A DNA stretch of 64,000 nt, taken from WHSW01 sp963781265. GTDB lineage: Bacteria > Actinomycetota > Thermoleophilia > Solirubrobacterales > 70-9. This document shows, in pieces, positions 17,601 through 25,484 of this stretch. The notes under the pieces were generated by a model. That model did no database searches, was not told the origin of the DNA, and was given only the letters and a program-made list of their open reading frames with translations. The stretch is from NCBI GenBank assembly GCA_963781265.1, contig CAWAFH010000003.1, positions 62,001 through 126,000 on the forward strand, read 5' to 3'. Each line of letters begins with the position of its first letter. Position 1 is the first letter of the stretch. Both the position numbers and the translations under genes were made by a program.

Positions 17601-18556
17601 TCCCCGCCGAGCTCTCGCGGCGATCGCAGGAGCTCACCGCAGCCCGGGTCCCGTTCGTGACCGCGACCGTGGTCCGGGCGCAGAGCCCGACCAGCGTCGA
17701 GCCCGGGAGCGTGGCCCTCGTGCTCGCCGACGGGACGATCGACGGGTTCGTCGGCGGCGTCTGCGCCGAGCAGAGCGTGCGGGCCTACTCGCTGATCGCC
17801 CTCGAGAGCGGCGAGCCGGTGCTGCTCCGGATCCTTCCCGACGGCGAGGAGCACGGCGCCGACGGCGGCGTCGCGGTCACCGACGGCGCGGTCACCGTGC
17901 GCAACCCGTGCCTGTCCGGGGGCGCGATCGAGGTCTTCCTCGAGCCGGCGCCTCCCGCCCCGCGGGTGCTGGTCGTCGGCGAGACGCCGATCGCGGCGGC
18001 GCTGCAGCGCATCGGGGTCGAGCTCGAGCTCGAGATGGTCGCGGCGGGCGCCGGCGGCGCGGAGCCCCAACGGGGCGACCTCGCGGTGATCATCGCGGCG
18101 CATGGACGCGACGAGCTGCACGCGCTGCGCCGCGGGCTCGAGTCCGAGCTGCCCTACGTCGGCCTCGTCGCCAGCGCCAAGCGTGGCGCGGGCGTCCTCG
18201 ACGAGCTCCGCGCCGACGGGGTGGCCGACGATCTGCTGGCCCGCATCGACGTGCCCGCCGGGATCGAGATCGGGTCGCGAACGGCGGGCGAGATCGCGGT
18301 CTCGATCCTCGCGAAGGTGGTCGAGGTGAGGCGGTCCGGGGCCGATGCGCCCGCCCGGGCGCCGGACGACGCGCCCGCGCCCGACCGGGCGCCGACGTCG
18401 CCGAAGCTCGCCGTCGACCCGGTCTGCGGGATGACCGTCGCCGCTGTCGCCGGCACTCCGTCGCTGGAGCGCGACGGCGAGACCATCTACTTCTGCTGCG
18501 ACGGGTGCAAGGCGAAGTTCGAGGCCGAGAGCGAGCATGCCTCCGTCGCCGGCTGA
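17597..18556 (+). CDS. XdhC/CoxF-type maturation protein fused to a C-terminal YHS domain
   Basis: A 319-residue protein. Residues 1-250 are XdhC-like: FVTATVVRAQSPTSVEPGS, GGVCAEQSVRAYSL with Cys, a Rossmann-like middle and GIEIGSRTAGEIAVSILAKVV. After a Pro/Ala linker (about 255-275) comes a YHS domain (DPVCGMTV, then YFCCDGCKAKFE), a short treble-clef metal-binding module often found with copper or heavy-metal proteins. XdhC members load or sulfurate molybdenum cofactor. Because the CO dehydrogenase site also needs copper, the fused YHS domain may help metal delivery; that is inference. It overlaps coxL and the next gene. Confidence 0.88.
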
Positions 18557-19145
18557 GCGCTTCGTTACGGGCCTCGTGCTCGGCGCCGGCGGCTCGAAGC
18601 GCCTCGGGCGGCCGAAGCAGCTGCTCGCCTACGGCGACGAGACCCTGCTCGGGCACGTGGTCGGAGTCGCCCGCAGCGCGAGCTTCGACCAGCTGATCGT
18701 CGCGATCGGCGGCGCCGCCGAGCCGGTCCGCGCGCAGGTCGACCTCAGCGGCGCCGAGGTGGTCGTCAACGAGTCGTACGGGGAGGGCTGCTCGTCGTCG
18801 ATCGCCGCGGCGCTCGCCGCCGTCGACCGGCGCGCGCAGGTGCTCGTGCTGATGCTCGGCGACCAGCCCGGCGTCTCGGCGCAGACGGTGGCGGCCCTGC
18901 TCGCAGGGCGCGGCGACGCCCCGCTGGCGGTCTGCCGCTACGACGACGGCAGGGGGCACCCGATCGCGTTCGGGCGCGAGGTGTTCGCCGACCTGGCCGA
19001 GCTGCATGGCGACAAGGGCGTCTGGCGCCTGCTCGACCGTCGCGCCGACGACGTGGCCGAGGTGGAGATCGCCGGGAGCATCCCGCTCGACGTCGACACG
19101 CCCGAGGACTACCAGGCCGTTATCGACGCGCTCGCGGTCGCGTGA
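18537..19145 (+). CDS. MobA-like nucleotidyltransferase, probable CTP:molybdopterin cytidylyltransferase
   Basis: A 202-residue protein of the MobA/MocA family. The nucleotide-binding loop is LGAGGSKRLGRPKQLLAYGD, and GDQPGV is the metal-binding Asp motif, followed by GRGHPIAFG. It should join CMP to molybdopterin, producing the MCD cofactor that CO dehydrogenase uses. Guanylyl-specific MobA and cytidylyl-specific MocA differ at a few residues; location inside the cox operon favours MocA. The start overlaps the XdhC-YHS gene by 20 bp. Confidence 0.87.
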   Translation: MPPSPAERFVTGLVLGAGGSKRLGRPKQLLAYGDETLLGHVVGVARSASFDQLIVAIGGAAEPVRAQVDLSGAEVVVNESYGEGCSSSIAAALAAVDRRAQVLVLMLGDQPGVSAQTVAALLAGRGDAPLAVCRYDDGRGHPIAFGREVFADLAELHGDKGVWRLLDRRADDVAEVEIAGSIPLDVDTPEDYQAVIDALAVA

Positions 19146-20065
19146 GCCCGTCCGGCGACACCGGCGCGGCGGCCGAGGAGGTCGGCAGGATCGTCCCGGA
19201 CGTCGAGACGCTGGCCCAGCGCCTGGCGGCTGTCGACTACCTGGTCGACGAGGGCCTCGCGACGTCGATGTTCCTGAGCCTGCGCCTGCCGCAGCCGCTG
19301 CTGCTCGAGGGCGAGGCGGGGGTCGGCAAGACGGAGGCGGCGCGGTCGCTCGCGGCGGTGCTCGAGACGCCGCTCGTGCGGCTGCAGTGCTACGAGGGGA
19401 TCGACGCCGCCGAGGCGCTTTACGAGTGGAACTATCCCCGGCAGCTGCTCAGCATCCGGCTCGCCGACTCCCAGGGTGCGTCGCTGGACGAGGAGGAGCT
19501 GTTCGGCTCCGACTACCTCATCCGCCGCCCGCTGCTGCGGGCGCTCGAGCACCCGGGGCCGCGCCCGGCGGTGCTGCTGATCGACGAGATCGACCGCGCC
19601 GATGACGACTTCGAGGCGTTCCTGCTCGAGCTCCTGGGCGAGGCGAGCGTGACGATCCCCGAGCTCGGCACGATCACGGCGACCCACCCGCCGATCATCG
19701 TCCTCACGTCGAATCGCACCCGCGACCTCCACGACGCGGTCAAGCGCCGCTGCCTGTACCGCTGGATCGACTACCCGACGCCCGAGCGCGAGGTGGAGAT
19801 CATCCGCCGCCGGGTCAAGGGTGCGGCCGAGACGCTCGCGGTCCAGGTCGCCGACGCGGTCTCGAGGATGCGGGCGAGCGACGTCCAGAAGCCTCCCGGG
19901 ATCGCCGAGGCCATCGACTGGCTCGCCGCGCTCGAGCTGCTCGGGATCGAGCGCCTCGACGAGGCCGCGGTCGACCTGACGCTCGGCTCGGTGCTCAAGT
20001 ACGACGAGGACCAGGAGGTGATCCGCGCGGCCGGCCTCGACCAGCTCGTGCGCAGCGGTGGCTGA
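19142..20065 (+). CDS. coxD: CoxD, MoxR-type AAA+ ATPase for CO dehydrogenase active-site assembly
   Basis: A 307-residue MoxR-family ATPase, GTG start in 4-base overlap with the previous gene. Walker A is LEGEAGVGKTEAARS and Walker B is AVLLIDEIDRADDDF; sensor 1 is IIVLTSNRTRDLHDA, and the lid holds RRRCLYRWIDYP-type sequence. In Oligotropha (Afipia) carboxidovorans CoxD is needed to build the Mo-S-Cu site. It works with the VWA protein CoxE, encoded next in 8-bp overlap. Confidence 0.93.
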   Translation: MSPSGDTGAAAEEVGRIVPDVETLAQRLAAVDYLVDEGLATSMFLSLRLPQPLLLEGEAGVGKTEAARSLAAVLETPLVRLQCYEGIDAAEALYEWNYPRQLLSIRLADSQGASLDEEELFGSDYLIRRPLLRALEHPGPRPAVLLIDEIDRADDDFEAFLLELLGEASVTIPELGTITATHPPIIVLTSNRTRDLHDAVKRRCLYRWIDYPTPEREVEIIRRRVKGAAETLAVQVADAVSRMRASDVQKPPGIAEAIDWLAALELLGIERLDEAAVDLTLGSVLKYDEDQEVIRAAGLDQLVRSGG

Positions 20066-21443
20066 GGGCTCGGCGCCGCGCCCGTTCGCGGTCGAGACGG
20101 TCCACCTCGACCTGGCGGCGCTGGCGGGCTCATTGAGTCATCGCCTGCGCGAGGCCGGGCTCGGGGTCACGCCCGAGCGCGCCGCGGAGTTCGCCCGGGC
20201 GCTGACGCTGACGCGCCCGCAGAGTCGCCGGGGCCTGTACTGGACCGCGCGCTCGATCTTCGTCACCGACCGCGCTCAGGCCGGCGCCTTCGACGCCGTG
20301 TTCGCCTCGGTCTTCGGCGGCGGGCCCGACCAGGCCCCCGAGGTCGAGGGCCCGACGACGGTTCCGGCCGCCCGCGATCAGCGCCCGCCGGCCGAGCGCA
20401 AGGGCGCAACCGGCGCGTCGCACGAGCCGGGCAGGCGGGGGAGCGCCGGCTCGTCGCCCTCCGGCGCGGAGAGCCCCGATGCCCCGGAGCTCGACGTTCC
20501 GCTGGCGATGGCGAGCGACGAGGAGGTGCTCGCCTCGAAGAGCTTCGACGCGCTCGACCCCGGTGAGCTGGCGCGCCTCTACCGCCTGATGGCGCAGCTC
20601 GAGCTGGCGACGCCGATGCGGCGGACCCGCAGGTTCGACCGCGCCGGCCACGGCCAGCGCATCGACTTGCGGCGGACCCTGCGACGGAGCCTGCGCACCG
20701 GCGGCGATCCCACCGTGCTCGCGCGCCGCCGCCGCCGCATGGTCGCGCGCCGGCTGGTGCTGCTCTGCGACATCTCCGGCTCGATGGAGCCCTACGCGCG
20801 CGCCTACCTGCAGTTCCTCGCCTGCGCCGCCGGCGCCGGCCCGAACGCGGAGGCGTTCGTGTTCGCCACGCGGCTCACGCGGGTCACGCGAGCGCTCGCG
20901 TCGCGCCACCCGGATCGCGCGATCCAGCGCGCCGCCGCGACCGCGCCCGACTGGTCGAGCGGGACCAGGATCGGCGAGGCGCTGAAGGAGTTCAACGATC
21001 GCCACGGCCGGCGGGGGATGGCCCGCGGCGCCGTCGTGGTGATCCTCTCCGACGGCTGGGAGCGCGGCGACCCGGCGCTGGTGGGGCGCGAGATGGAGCG
21101 CCTCGCGCGCCTCGCGCACCGGATCGTCTGGGTCAATCCGCGCGTCGGGGCGAGCGAGTTCTCGGTGCGCGCCGGCGGCATGGTCGCCGCGCTCGAGCAC
21201 TGTGACGCGCTGGTCAGCGGCCACAGCTTCGACGCGCTCGCCGAGGTCGTCGACGCGATCGCTGCGGCGAGCGCGACCGACGTGGCCCCGGCCGCCGCGG
21301 TGCTCGAGCCGCCGGCGGAGCCGGAGGAGGAGCCGTGGGCGAGCGCGACCCCGGTTCCCGGCAGCTCGGTGGCGATGCCGAGCGGATACGGGCCGAGCCG
21401 GGGCAGGACGACGCCGGGATGGTCGATCGGTGAACGCGACTGA
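20058..21443 (+). CDS. coxE: CoxE, VWA domain protein partner of CoxD
   Basis: A 461-residue protein, GTG start. The N-terminal helical domain (about 1-90) includes TPERAAEFARALTLTRPQSR; a low-complexity linker follows (about 95-150). The VWA domain has the MIDAS motif LLCDISGSMEPYARAYLQF and the later DW..GTRIGEALKEFND and LSDGWERGDP segments. CoxE works with CoxD in copper and sulfur insertion into CO dehydrogenase. The C-terminal 60 residues are Pro/Ser-rich. Confidence 0.92.
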   Translation: MAEGSAPRPFAVETVHLDLAALAGSLSHRLREAGLGVTPERAAEFARALTLTRPQSRRGLYWTARSIFVTDRAQAGAFDAVFASVFGGGPDQAPEVEGPTTVPAARDQRPPAERKGATGASHEPGRRGSAGSSPSGAESPDAPELDVPLAMASDEEVLASKSFDALDPGELARLYRLMAQLELATPMRRTRRFDRAGHGQRIDLRRTLRRSLRTGGDPTVLARRRRRMVARRLVLLCDISGSMEPYARAYLQFLACAAGAGPNAEAFVFATRLTRVTRALASRHPDRAIQRAAATAPDWSSGTRIGEALKEFNDRHGRRGMARGAVVVILSDGWERGDPALVGREMERLARLAHRIVWVNPRVGASEFSVRAGGMVAALEHCDALVSGHSFDALAEVVDAIAAASATDVAPAAAVLEPPAEPEEEPWASATPVPGSSVAMPSGYGPSRGRTTPGWSIGERD

Positions 21444-21615
21444 GAAGACCTGCATCTACCCGGGGTGCGAGCGCCCCGCCGTCCCGCCGCATCCGCTGGG
21501 CGGACCGCAGCCGGCGTTCTGCGACCTCGAGGAGCACAACGCGCTGACCGCGCACCACGAACGAGAGCGGCTCGCTGCACGGGCCGGGACGAACGACGAC
21601 GAGGAGGATCAGTGA
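21430..21615 (+). CDS. Small Cys/His-rich protein in the cox operon
   Basis: A 61-residue protein starting at GTG 21430 inside the end of coxE and overlapping the next ATG by one base. The N-terminus has CIYPGCERP, then HPLGGPQPAFCDLEEHNALTAHHE. The arrangement C-x4-C ... H ... C-x4-H ... HH could bind one metal ion. The C-terminus is acidic (TNDDEEDQ). A small metal-binding protein between coxE and the mini-CoxL gene fits a role in metallocentre assembly, but no family is recognised. Confidence 0.65.
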   Translation: MNATEKTCIYPGCERPAVPPHPLGGPQPAFCDLEEHNALTAHHERERLAARAGTNDDEEDQ

Positions 21616-22064
21616 TGGCTGACGAGGCCTACCGGGCGGTGTTTCTGCGCGTCCATCCGACGGGCAAGATGGTGCTCAGCCTGACCACCGAGTCCGACGG
21701 CAAGGAGGGGGAGTACGCGGCGCTCGTCGCCGCCGAACTCGGCGTTCCGGCGCTCGACGTCAAGGTCGTCCCCGCCGATACCGACCGGTTCGGCGAGGGG
21801 CACGGGTTCAACACGAGCCCTTCGGGCGGCACCCCGGCCGCGATCGAGACGGCGAGCGGCCGGATCCGCGACAAGGCGCGGCTGTTGGCCGGCGTGGCGC
21901 TCGACGCGCCGCCCGACAGCCTCTCGTGGTCGAACGGGGGCTGGGTCGCCGGCGATGGCGGGACGAAGACGATCGAGGACCTCGCGCTCTACGCGCACGG
22001 CACCGGCGCGCTGCCGCCCGGCGTCGAGGGCGGCCTCGACGCGCAGGCCGTCTACCGCGACTGA
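21615..22064 (+). CDS. Stand-alone CoxL internal-domain homologue (mini-CoxL), probably non-catalytic
   Basis: A 149-residue protein co-linear with CoxL residues about 488-632 of this same operon. Shared landmarks in order: LRVHP(S/T)GK, AEELG(I/V)P, D(V)xV, DTD, SGG, (V/I)RDKARL, L(A/S)W..G.W, and EGGLD.Q..Y near the end. It lacks the AYRCSFR copper loop and the catalytic GVGE glutamate, and the cofactor-binding QGQGHET of CoxL is replaced by ESDGKEG. It therefore cannot be a working enzyme. It is intact, co-directional and overlaps its neighbour, so it looks maintained: perhaps an assembly scaffold or decoy for CoxL maturation factors. Confidence 0.82.
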   Translation: MADEAYRAVFLRVHPTGKMVLSLTTESDGKEGEYAALVAAELGVPALDVKVVPADTDRFGEGHGFNTSPSGGTPAAIETASGRIRDKARLLAGVALDAPPDSLSWSNGGWVAGDGGTKTIEDLALYAHGTGALPPGVEGGLDAQAVYRD

Positions 22065-22618
22065 GGCTGGGAAGCCGGAGCCTGAAGATGGCCCTCGAGC
22101 ACGACCTCGACCTCGTCGGCCACCTTGAGGGCGCCGAACAGCGCCGAGTAGGGCTTCATGCCCCAATCGCTCTGCTTGACGATCGCGGTCGCGGCAACCG
22201 TGCCGTCATCGCCGACCGTGAGATCGAAGGCGATCGGGCGGGTGTTGCCGAACAGCGACAGGTCTCCCTCCACGCGGATCACACCTGCGGCGGCGGGCTC
22301 GGCGCCCGTCGAGCGAAAGGAGATCTCGCGGCGCTTCAACACCTCGTCGTCGATCGTCTGGTGAATGTTGTCGCGGTCCTCGTCGCCGAGCGCCTGGATC
22401 CCGCCGGTGCCCTCGCGCACGCGAAGCGAGCTCGGGTCGGCGGTCAGCTCGAGCCGCACATCCGCGGGCTCGTCCCCGACCACGATCGCCGCCGACCACT
22501 CCGTCACGTGCATGAGCAGGTCGTGCCCCGCCTTCGCCGCCGCCCCGGCCCGCCCGGTGCGCACCGCGAGGGTGGCGCTGTCCGGACCGAGTCGATGCGT
22601 ACCAGTCTCGAGCGACAC
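22052..22618 (-). CDS. YceI family protein
   Basis: A 188-residue lipocalin-like protein starting at GTG 22618, without an evident signal peptide. The YceI pattern includes TGTHRLGPDSATLAVRTGRAG, a beta-rich core, GDLSLFGNTRPIAFDLTVG and WGMKPYSALFGALKVADEVEV near the C-terminus. Family members bind polyisoprenoid or quinone-like lipids. Its 3' end overlaps the end of the mini-CoxL gene by 13 bp. It diverges from coxG, so both may share control. A lipid-binding protein beside a CO dehydrogenase that feeds quinone is suggestive. Confidence 0.85.
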   Translation of the reverse strand: MSLETGTHRLGPDSATLAVRTGRAGAAAKAGHDLLMHVTEWSAAIVVGDEPADVRLELTADPSSLRVREGTGGIQALGDEDRDNIHQTIDDEVLKRREISFRSTGAEPAAAGVIRVEGDLSLFGNTRPIAFDLTVGDDGTVAATAIVKQSDWGMKPYSALFGALKVADEVEVVLEGHLQAPASQPQSR

Positions 22619-22628
22619 GCGCCGAGCA

Positions 22629-22634
22629 TATAAA
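22629..22634 (+). promoter_or_regulatory. -10 box of coxG
   Basis: TATAAA stands 32 bp before the coxG ATG in the 42-bp gap between divergent yceI and coxG. The coxG ribosome binding site AAGGAGG follows at 22649-22655, the most canonical one in the window, suggesting that coxG is strongly translated and separately transcribed from coxMSL. Confidence 0.5.
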
Positions 22635-22660
22635 CGGCGCCCAACCGAAGGAGGTATTAG

Positions 22661-23092
22661 ATGGCAACCGAGCTCGACCACTCGTTCTCGACCACGAAGC
22701 CGATCGATGAGAGCTTCGCGGCGGTCACCGATCTGGAACGCGTGATCCCATGCGTGGACGGCGGCCGCGTCGTCGAGGCGACGAGTCCCGACGCCGTCAA
22801 GGCCGAGATCGTCCTGAAGATGGGGGCGATGTCGATGAAGTTCACGGGCACGGTGGAGGTGGTCGAGAAGGACGAGGCCGCACACCGGGCGGTGCTCCGC
22901 GTCAAGTCGAAGGAGGCCGGCGGCCAGGGACACGCGAACGCCGACGTCACCTTCGAGCTCGCCGACGGCGGCGGCGCGATCCACACGAGCGCCCAGATCA
23001 CCGGCAAGGCGGCGTCGATGGGGGAGGGCGTGGTCGTCGGCGTCCTCGACGCGCTGATCACCGACTTCACCGGCAAGCTCGGGGACCTCTGA
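22661..23092 (+). CDS. coxG: CoxG, SRPBCC-fold protein of CO oxidation
   Basis: A 143-residue START/Bet v1-like (SRPBCC) protein: LDHSFSTTKPIDESFAAVTD, then IPCVDGG, MKFTGTVEVVE, and the C-terminal helix GVLDALITDFTGKL. CoxG was long seen as the CO dehydrogenase membrane anchor; recent work on mycobacterial CoxG points to menaquinone binding and delivery. Most CoxG proteins carry a long C-terminal extension with a membrane segment; this one stops right after the core domain. The anchoring role may thus fall to other proteins of the cluster. Confidence 0.88.
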   Translation: MATELDHSFSTTKPIDESFAAVTDLERVIPCVDGGRVVEATSPDAVKAEIVLKMGAMSMKFTGTVEVVEKDEAAHRAVLRVKSKEAGGQGHANADVTFELADGGGAIHTSAQITGKAASMGEGVVVGVLDALITDFTGKLGDL

Positions 23093-23102
23093 CACGCTCG
23101 CG

Positions 23103-23339
23103 ATGGCGACGGTGACGATGCGAGAGATCCGCGAGGGCGAGGTGCCGTTCGCCGCCGGCACCGCGGTGCAGGAGGATCCCGACCGGCCGGCGTTCTCGGG
23201 CAACGGGCCCGATGACTACGTCTGCGTGCAGTGCGGGAACGTGCTCGCGGCCTCCATGCACCCGATGCAGATGACCAAGAAGGTCAGGGTCAAGTGCGGG
23301 CGCTGCTCGACCGTCAACGTCGCGGTCACCGGCGACTGA
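23103..23339 (+). CDS. Small zinc-ribbon protein downstream of coxG
   Basis: A 78-residue protein 10 bp after coxG. Residues 1-40 are polar (MREIREGEVPFAAG). The C-terminal half is a clear zinc ribbon: YVCVQCGNVLA, a 20-residue loop with MHPMQM, then VKCGRCSTVNVAV, giving CxxC...CxxC. Such rubredoxin-like knuckles bind Zn or Fe. The Met/His-rich loop (MHPMQM) could also contact copper. Function unknown; position suggests CO dehydrogenase assembly. Confidence 0.72.
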   Translation: MATVTMREIREGEVPFAAGTAVQEDPDRPAFSGNGPDDYVCVQCGNVLAASMHPMQMTKKVRVKCGRCSTVNVAVTGD

Positions 23340-23341
23340 CC

Positions 23342-23518
23342 ATGAATCCCTTGCTCGCCCATGTTGCCGGCCTGCCGATCGAGGAGCTGCTGGCCCCGCT
23401 CGGCAGCGTCGGGATCGTCGCGATCACGGCGAACGTGGCCGGGTGGCGCCGGGCGCGGCGTTCAGCTCGCGATCGGCGAGCAGCCTCGCCACGGCGTCGG
23501 CCACGGCCTCGGCCGTGA
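23342..23518 (+). CDS. Possible 58-residue protein, convergently overlapping transketolase
   Basis: The ATG lies two bases after the zinc-ribbon stop. The first 35 residues (begins MNPLLAHVAGLPIEELLAPL) look like a genuine hydrophobic small protein, followed by an Arg/Pro-rich tail. The last 95 bp are antisense to the 3' end of the transketolase gene. The tail composition may be only a shadow, with the real protein damaged or shorter. Moderate to low certainty. Confidence 0.4.
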   Translation: MNPLLAHVAGLPIEELLAPLGSVGIVAITANVAGWRRARRSARDRRAASPRRRPRPRP

Positions 23519-25484
23519 GCCCCAGCCGGGTGAAGACCTCCGGGCCCGGAGCGCTCGCGCCGAAGCGCTCCAGCGAGACCGAGCTGTCCGCGTAGCGCCC
23601 CCAACCCTGGGCGATCCCGGCCTCGACGGAGACGGTGGCCACCCCGAGGGGCAGGAGCGCTTCCCGATCGGCGGGCGCCTGCGCCTCGAACAGCTCCCAC
23701 GACGGCATCGAGACGACCCGAGCCTCGACCCCGTCCCGCGCGAGGCCGGCGCGCGCGTCGAGCGCCACCGCGACCTCGGAGCCGCTCGCCACGATCACCG
23801 CATCCGGTGCGCGGCCACTGGTCTCGGCGAGCACGTAGCCGCCGCAATCGATCGCGTCCCCGCCGTCGTCCGGGCCGGGCGTGACGACGGGCACGTCCTG
23901 CCGGGTCAGCAGCAGACAGACCGGCCCCGGCGCCGCGAACGCCGCCACCCAAGCCCGGGCGGTCTCGTTGGCGTCGGCCGGGCGGATCACCGTCAGCCCC
24001 GGGATCGCCCGCAGGGCCGCGTAGTGCTCGACCGGCTGATGGGTCGGACCGTCCTCGCCGACCCCGATCGAGTCGTGCGTGAAGACCCAGACGACCGGGA
24101 GGCGCATCAGCGCCGAGAGCCGGATCGCCGGTCGCATGTAATCGGAGAAGATCAGGAAGGTCGCGCCGAACGGCTTCACGATCCCTCCGTGAAGCGCCAT
24201 CCCGTTGACGGCGGCCGCCATCGCATGCTCGCGCACCCCCCAGTGGATGTGGCGACCCGCCGACTCGCGGTCAAAGCTGGCGGCGCCCGGGAATTGCGCC
24301 TTGGTCGAGCCCGCGAGGTCGGCGGAGCCGCCGACCATCGTCGGGACCAGGTCGGCGAAGGCGGCCATCGTCTCGCCGCCGGCCGATCGCGTCGAGGTCG
24401 GCCCGCCAAAGCGGGGCAGCCGCGAGGCGATCGGCGCCAGCGGCTCCCCGGCCTGGGCGGCGTCCCACTCGGCGGCGGCCGCGGGCTCGGCCTCCCGCCA
24501 GCCCGCCACGCGCCGGCGCCAGTCGGCGCTCGCCTCGGCGCCGCTGCGCCGCGCGGAGGCGAAGGCCTCGAGGGCGGCTTCGGGGACGGCGAAGCTCGCA
24601 TCCGGATCGAGCCCGAGCGCCAGCTTGGTCGCGCGGACCTCGTCGGCGCCGAGCGGGGCTCCGTGCGCGGCCGCGGTTCCGGCCTTGGTCGGCGCCGGCC
24701 AGCCGATCACCGACCGAACGGCGATCAGCGACGGCCGGTCCAGGTCGGCCTGGGCCTCCGCGATCGCGCCCTCCAACGCGTCGAGGTCGTTCGCGTCCTC
24801 GACCGCCAGCGCCTGCCATCCGTAGGCGCGAAAGCGCGCCGCGACGTCCTCGCCGGTGAACGCGAGCTCAGTCGACCCGTCGATGGTGATCGCGTTGTCG
24901 TCGTAGAGGTAGACGATGCGGCCGAGCCCGAGGTGGCCGGCGAGCGACGCGGCCTCCGAGGCGACGCCCTCCATCAGATCGCCGTCCGAACAGATCGCGT
25001 AGACGCGGTGGTCGACGATCTCGCTGCCGTAGCGCTCGCGCAGGAAGCGCTCGGCCATCGCCATCCCGACCCCGTTCGCGAAGCCCTGGCCGAGCGGTCC
25101 GGTGGTCGTCTCGACCCCGGGCGTCCCCGGCGCGCGCTCGGGATGGCCGGCGGCGCGCGAGCCCCACTGGCGAAAGCGGCGCAGTTCGTCCAGCGACAGG
25201 TCGTAGCCGGCGAGGTGGAGGGTCGCGTACAGGAGCATCGAGCCGTGGCCCGCGGAGAGCACGAAGCGGTCGCGGTCTGGCCAATCCGGGTCGGCCGGGT
25301 CGTGGCGCATCGCCCGCGCGTAGAGAACGTAGGCCGCCGGCGCCATCGCCAGCGGCAGGCCCGGGTGCCCGGAGTTGGCGGCCTCGACCGCGTCCATGCT
25401 GAGACCGCGGATCGTGTTGATCGCGGTTGCGGCGTCGTCGCCGGTCGGGCCTGCCGCGACGGGAAGCCGCTCGACGACGCTCAC
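23424..25484 (-). CDS. cbbT: Transketolase of the Calvin cycle operon
   Basis: A 686-residue thiamine diphosphate enzyme interconverting ketose and aldose phosphates to regenerate ribulose 5-phosphate. Landmarks: AINTIRGLSMDAVEAANSGHPG at the start, the ThDP motif ICSDGDLMEGVASEAASLAG...YDDNAITIDG, GPLGQGFANGVGMA, and the second-domain EDGPTHQPVEH. The GTG at 25484 overlaps the prk stop (GTGA), placing it at the end of comB-cbbL-cbbS-cbbX-prk-tkt. Confidence 0.92.
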   Translation of the reverse strand: MSVVERLPVAAGPTGDDAATAINTIRGLSMDAVEAANSGHPGLPLAMAPAAYVLYARAMRHDPADPDWPDRDRFVLSAGHGSMLLYATLHLAGYDLSLDELRRFRQWGSRAAGHPERAPGTPGVETTTGPLGQGFANGVGMAMAERFLRERYGSEIVDHRVYAICSDGDLMEGVASEAASLAGHLGLGRIVYLYDDNAITIDGSTELAFTGEDVAARFRAYGWQALAVEDANDLDALEGAIAEAQADLDRPSLIAVRSVIGWPAPTKAGTAAAHGAPLGADEVRATKLALGLDPDASFAVPEAALEAFASARRSGAEASADWRRRVAGWREAEPAAAAEWDAAQAGEPLAPIASRLPRFGGPTSTRSAGGETMAAFADLVPTMVGGSADLAGSTKAQFPGAASFDRESAGRHIHWGVREHAMAAAVNGMALHGGIVKPFGATFLIFSDYMRPAIRLSALMRLPVVWVFTHDSIGVGEDGPTHQPVEHYAALRAIPGLTVIRPADANETARAWVAAFAAPGPVCLLLTRQDVPVVTPGPDDGGDAIDCGGYVLAETSGRAPDAVIVASGSEVAVALDARAGLARDGVEARVVSMPSWELFEAQAPADREALLPLGVATVSVEAGIAQGWGRYADSSVSLERFGASAPGPEVFTRLGLTAEAVADAVARLLADRELNAAPGATRPRSP

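Noticed and set aside
18405..18530. YHS segment as a separate small gene
   Set aside because: It is in frame with the XdhC protein through a Pro/Ala linker and has no start codon or ribosome binding site of its own.
22665..23080. Frame antisense to coxG as a gene
   Set aside because: Ser/Pro/Thr-rich shadow; coxG has a strong ribosome binding site and recognisable fold on the plus strand.
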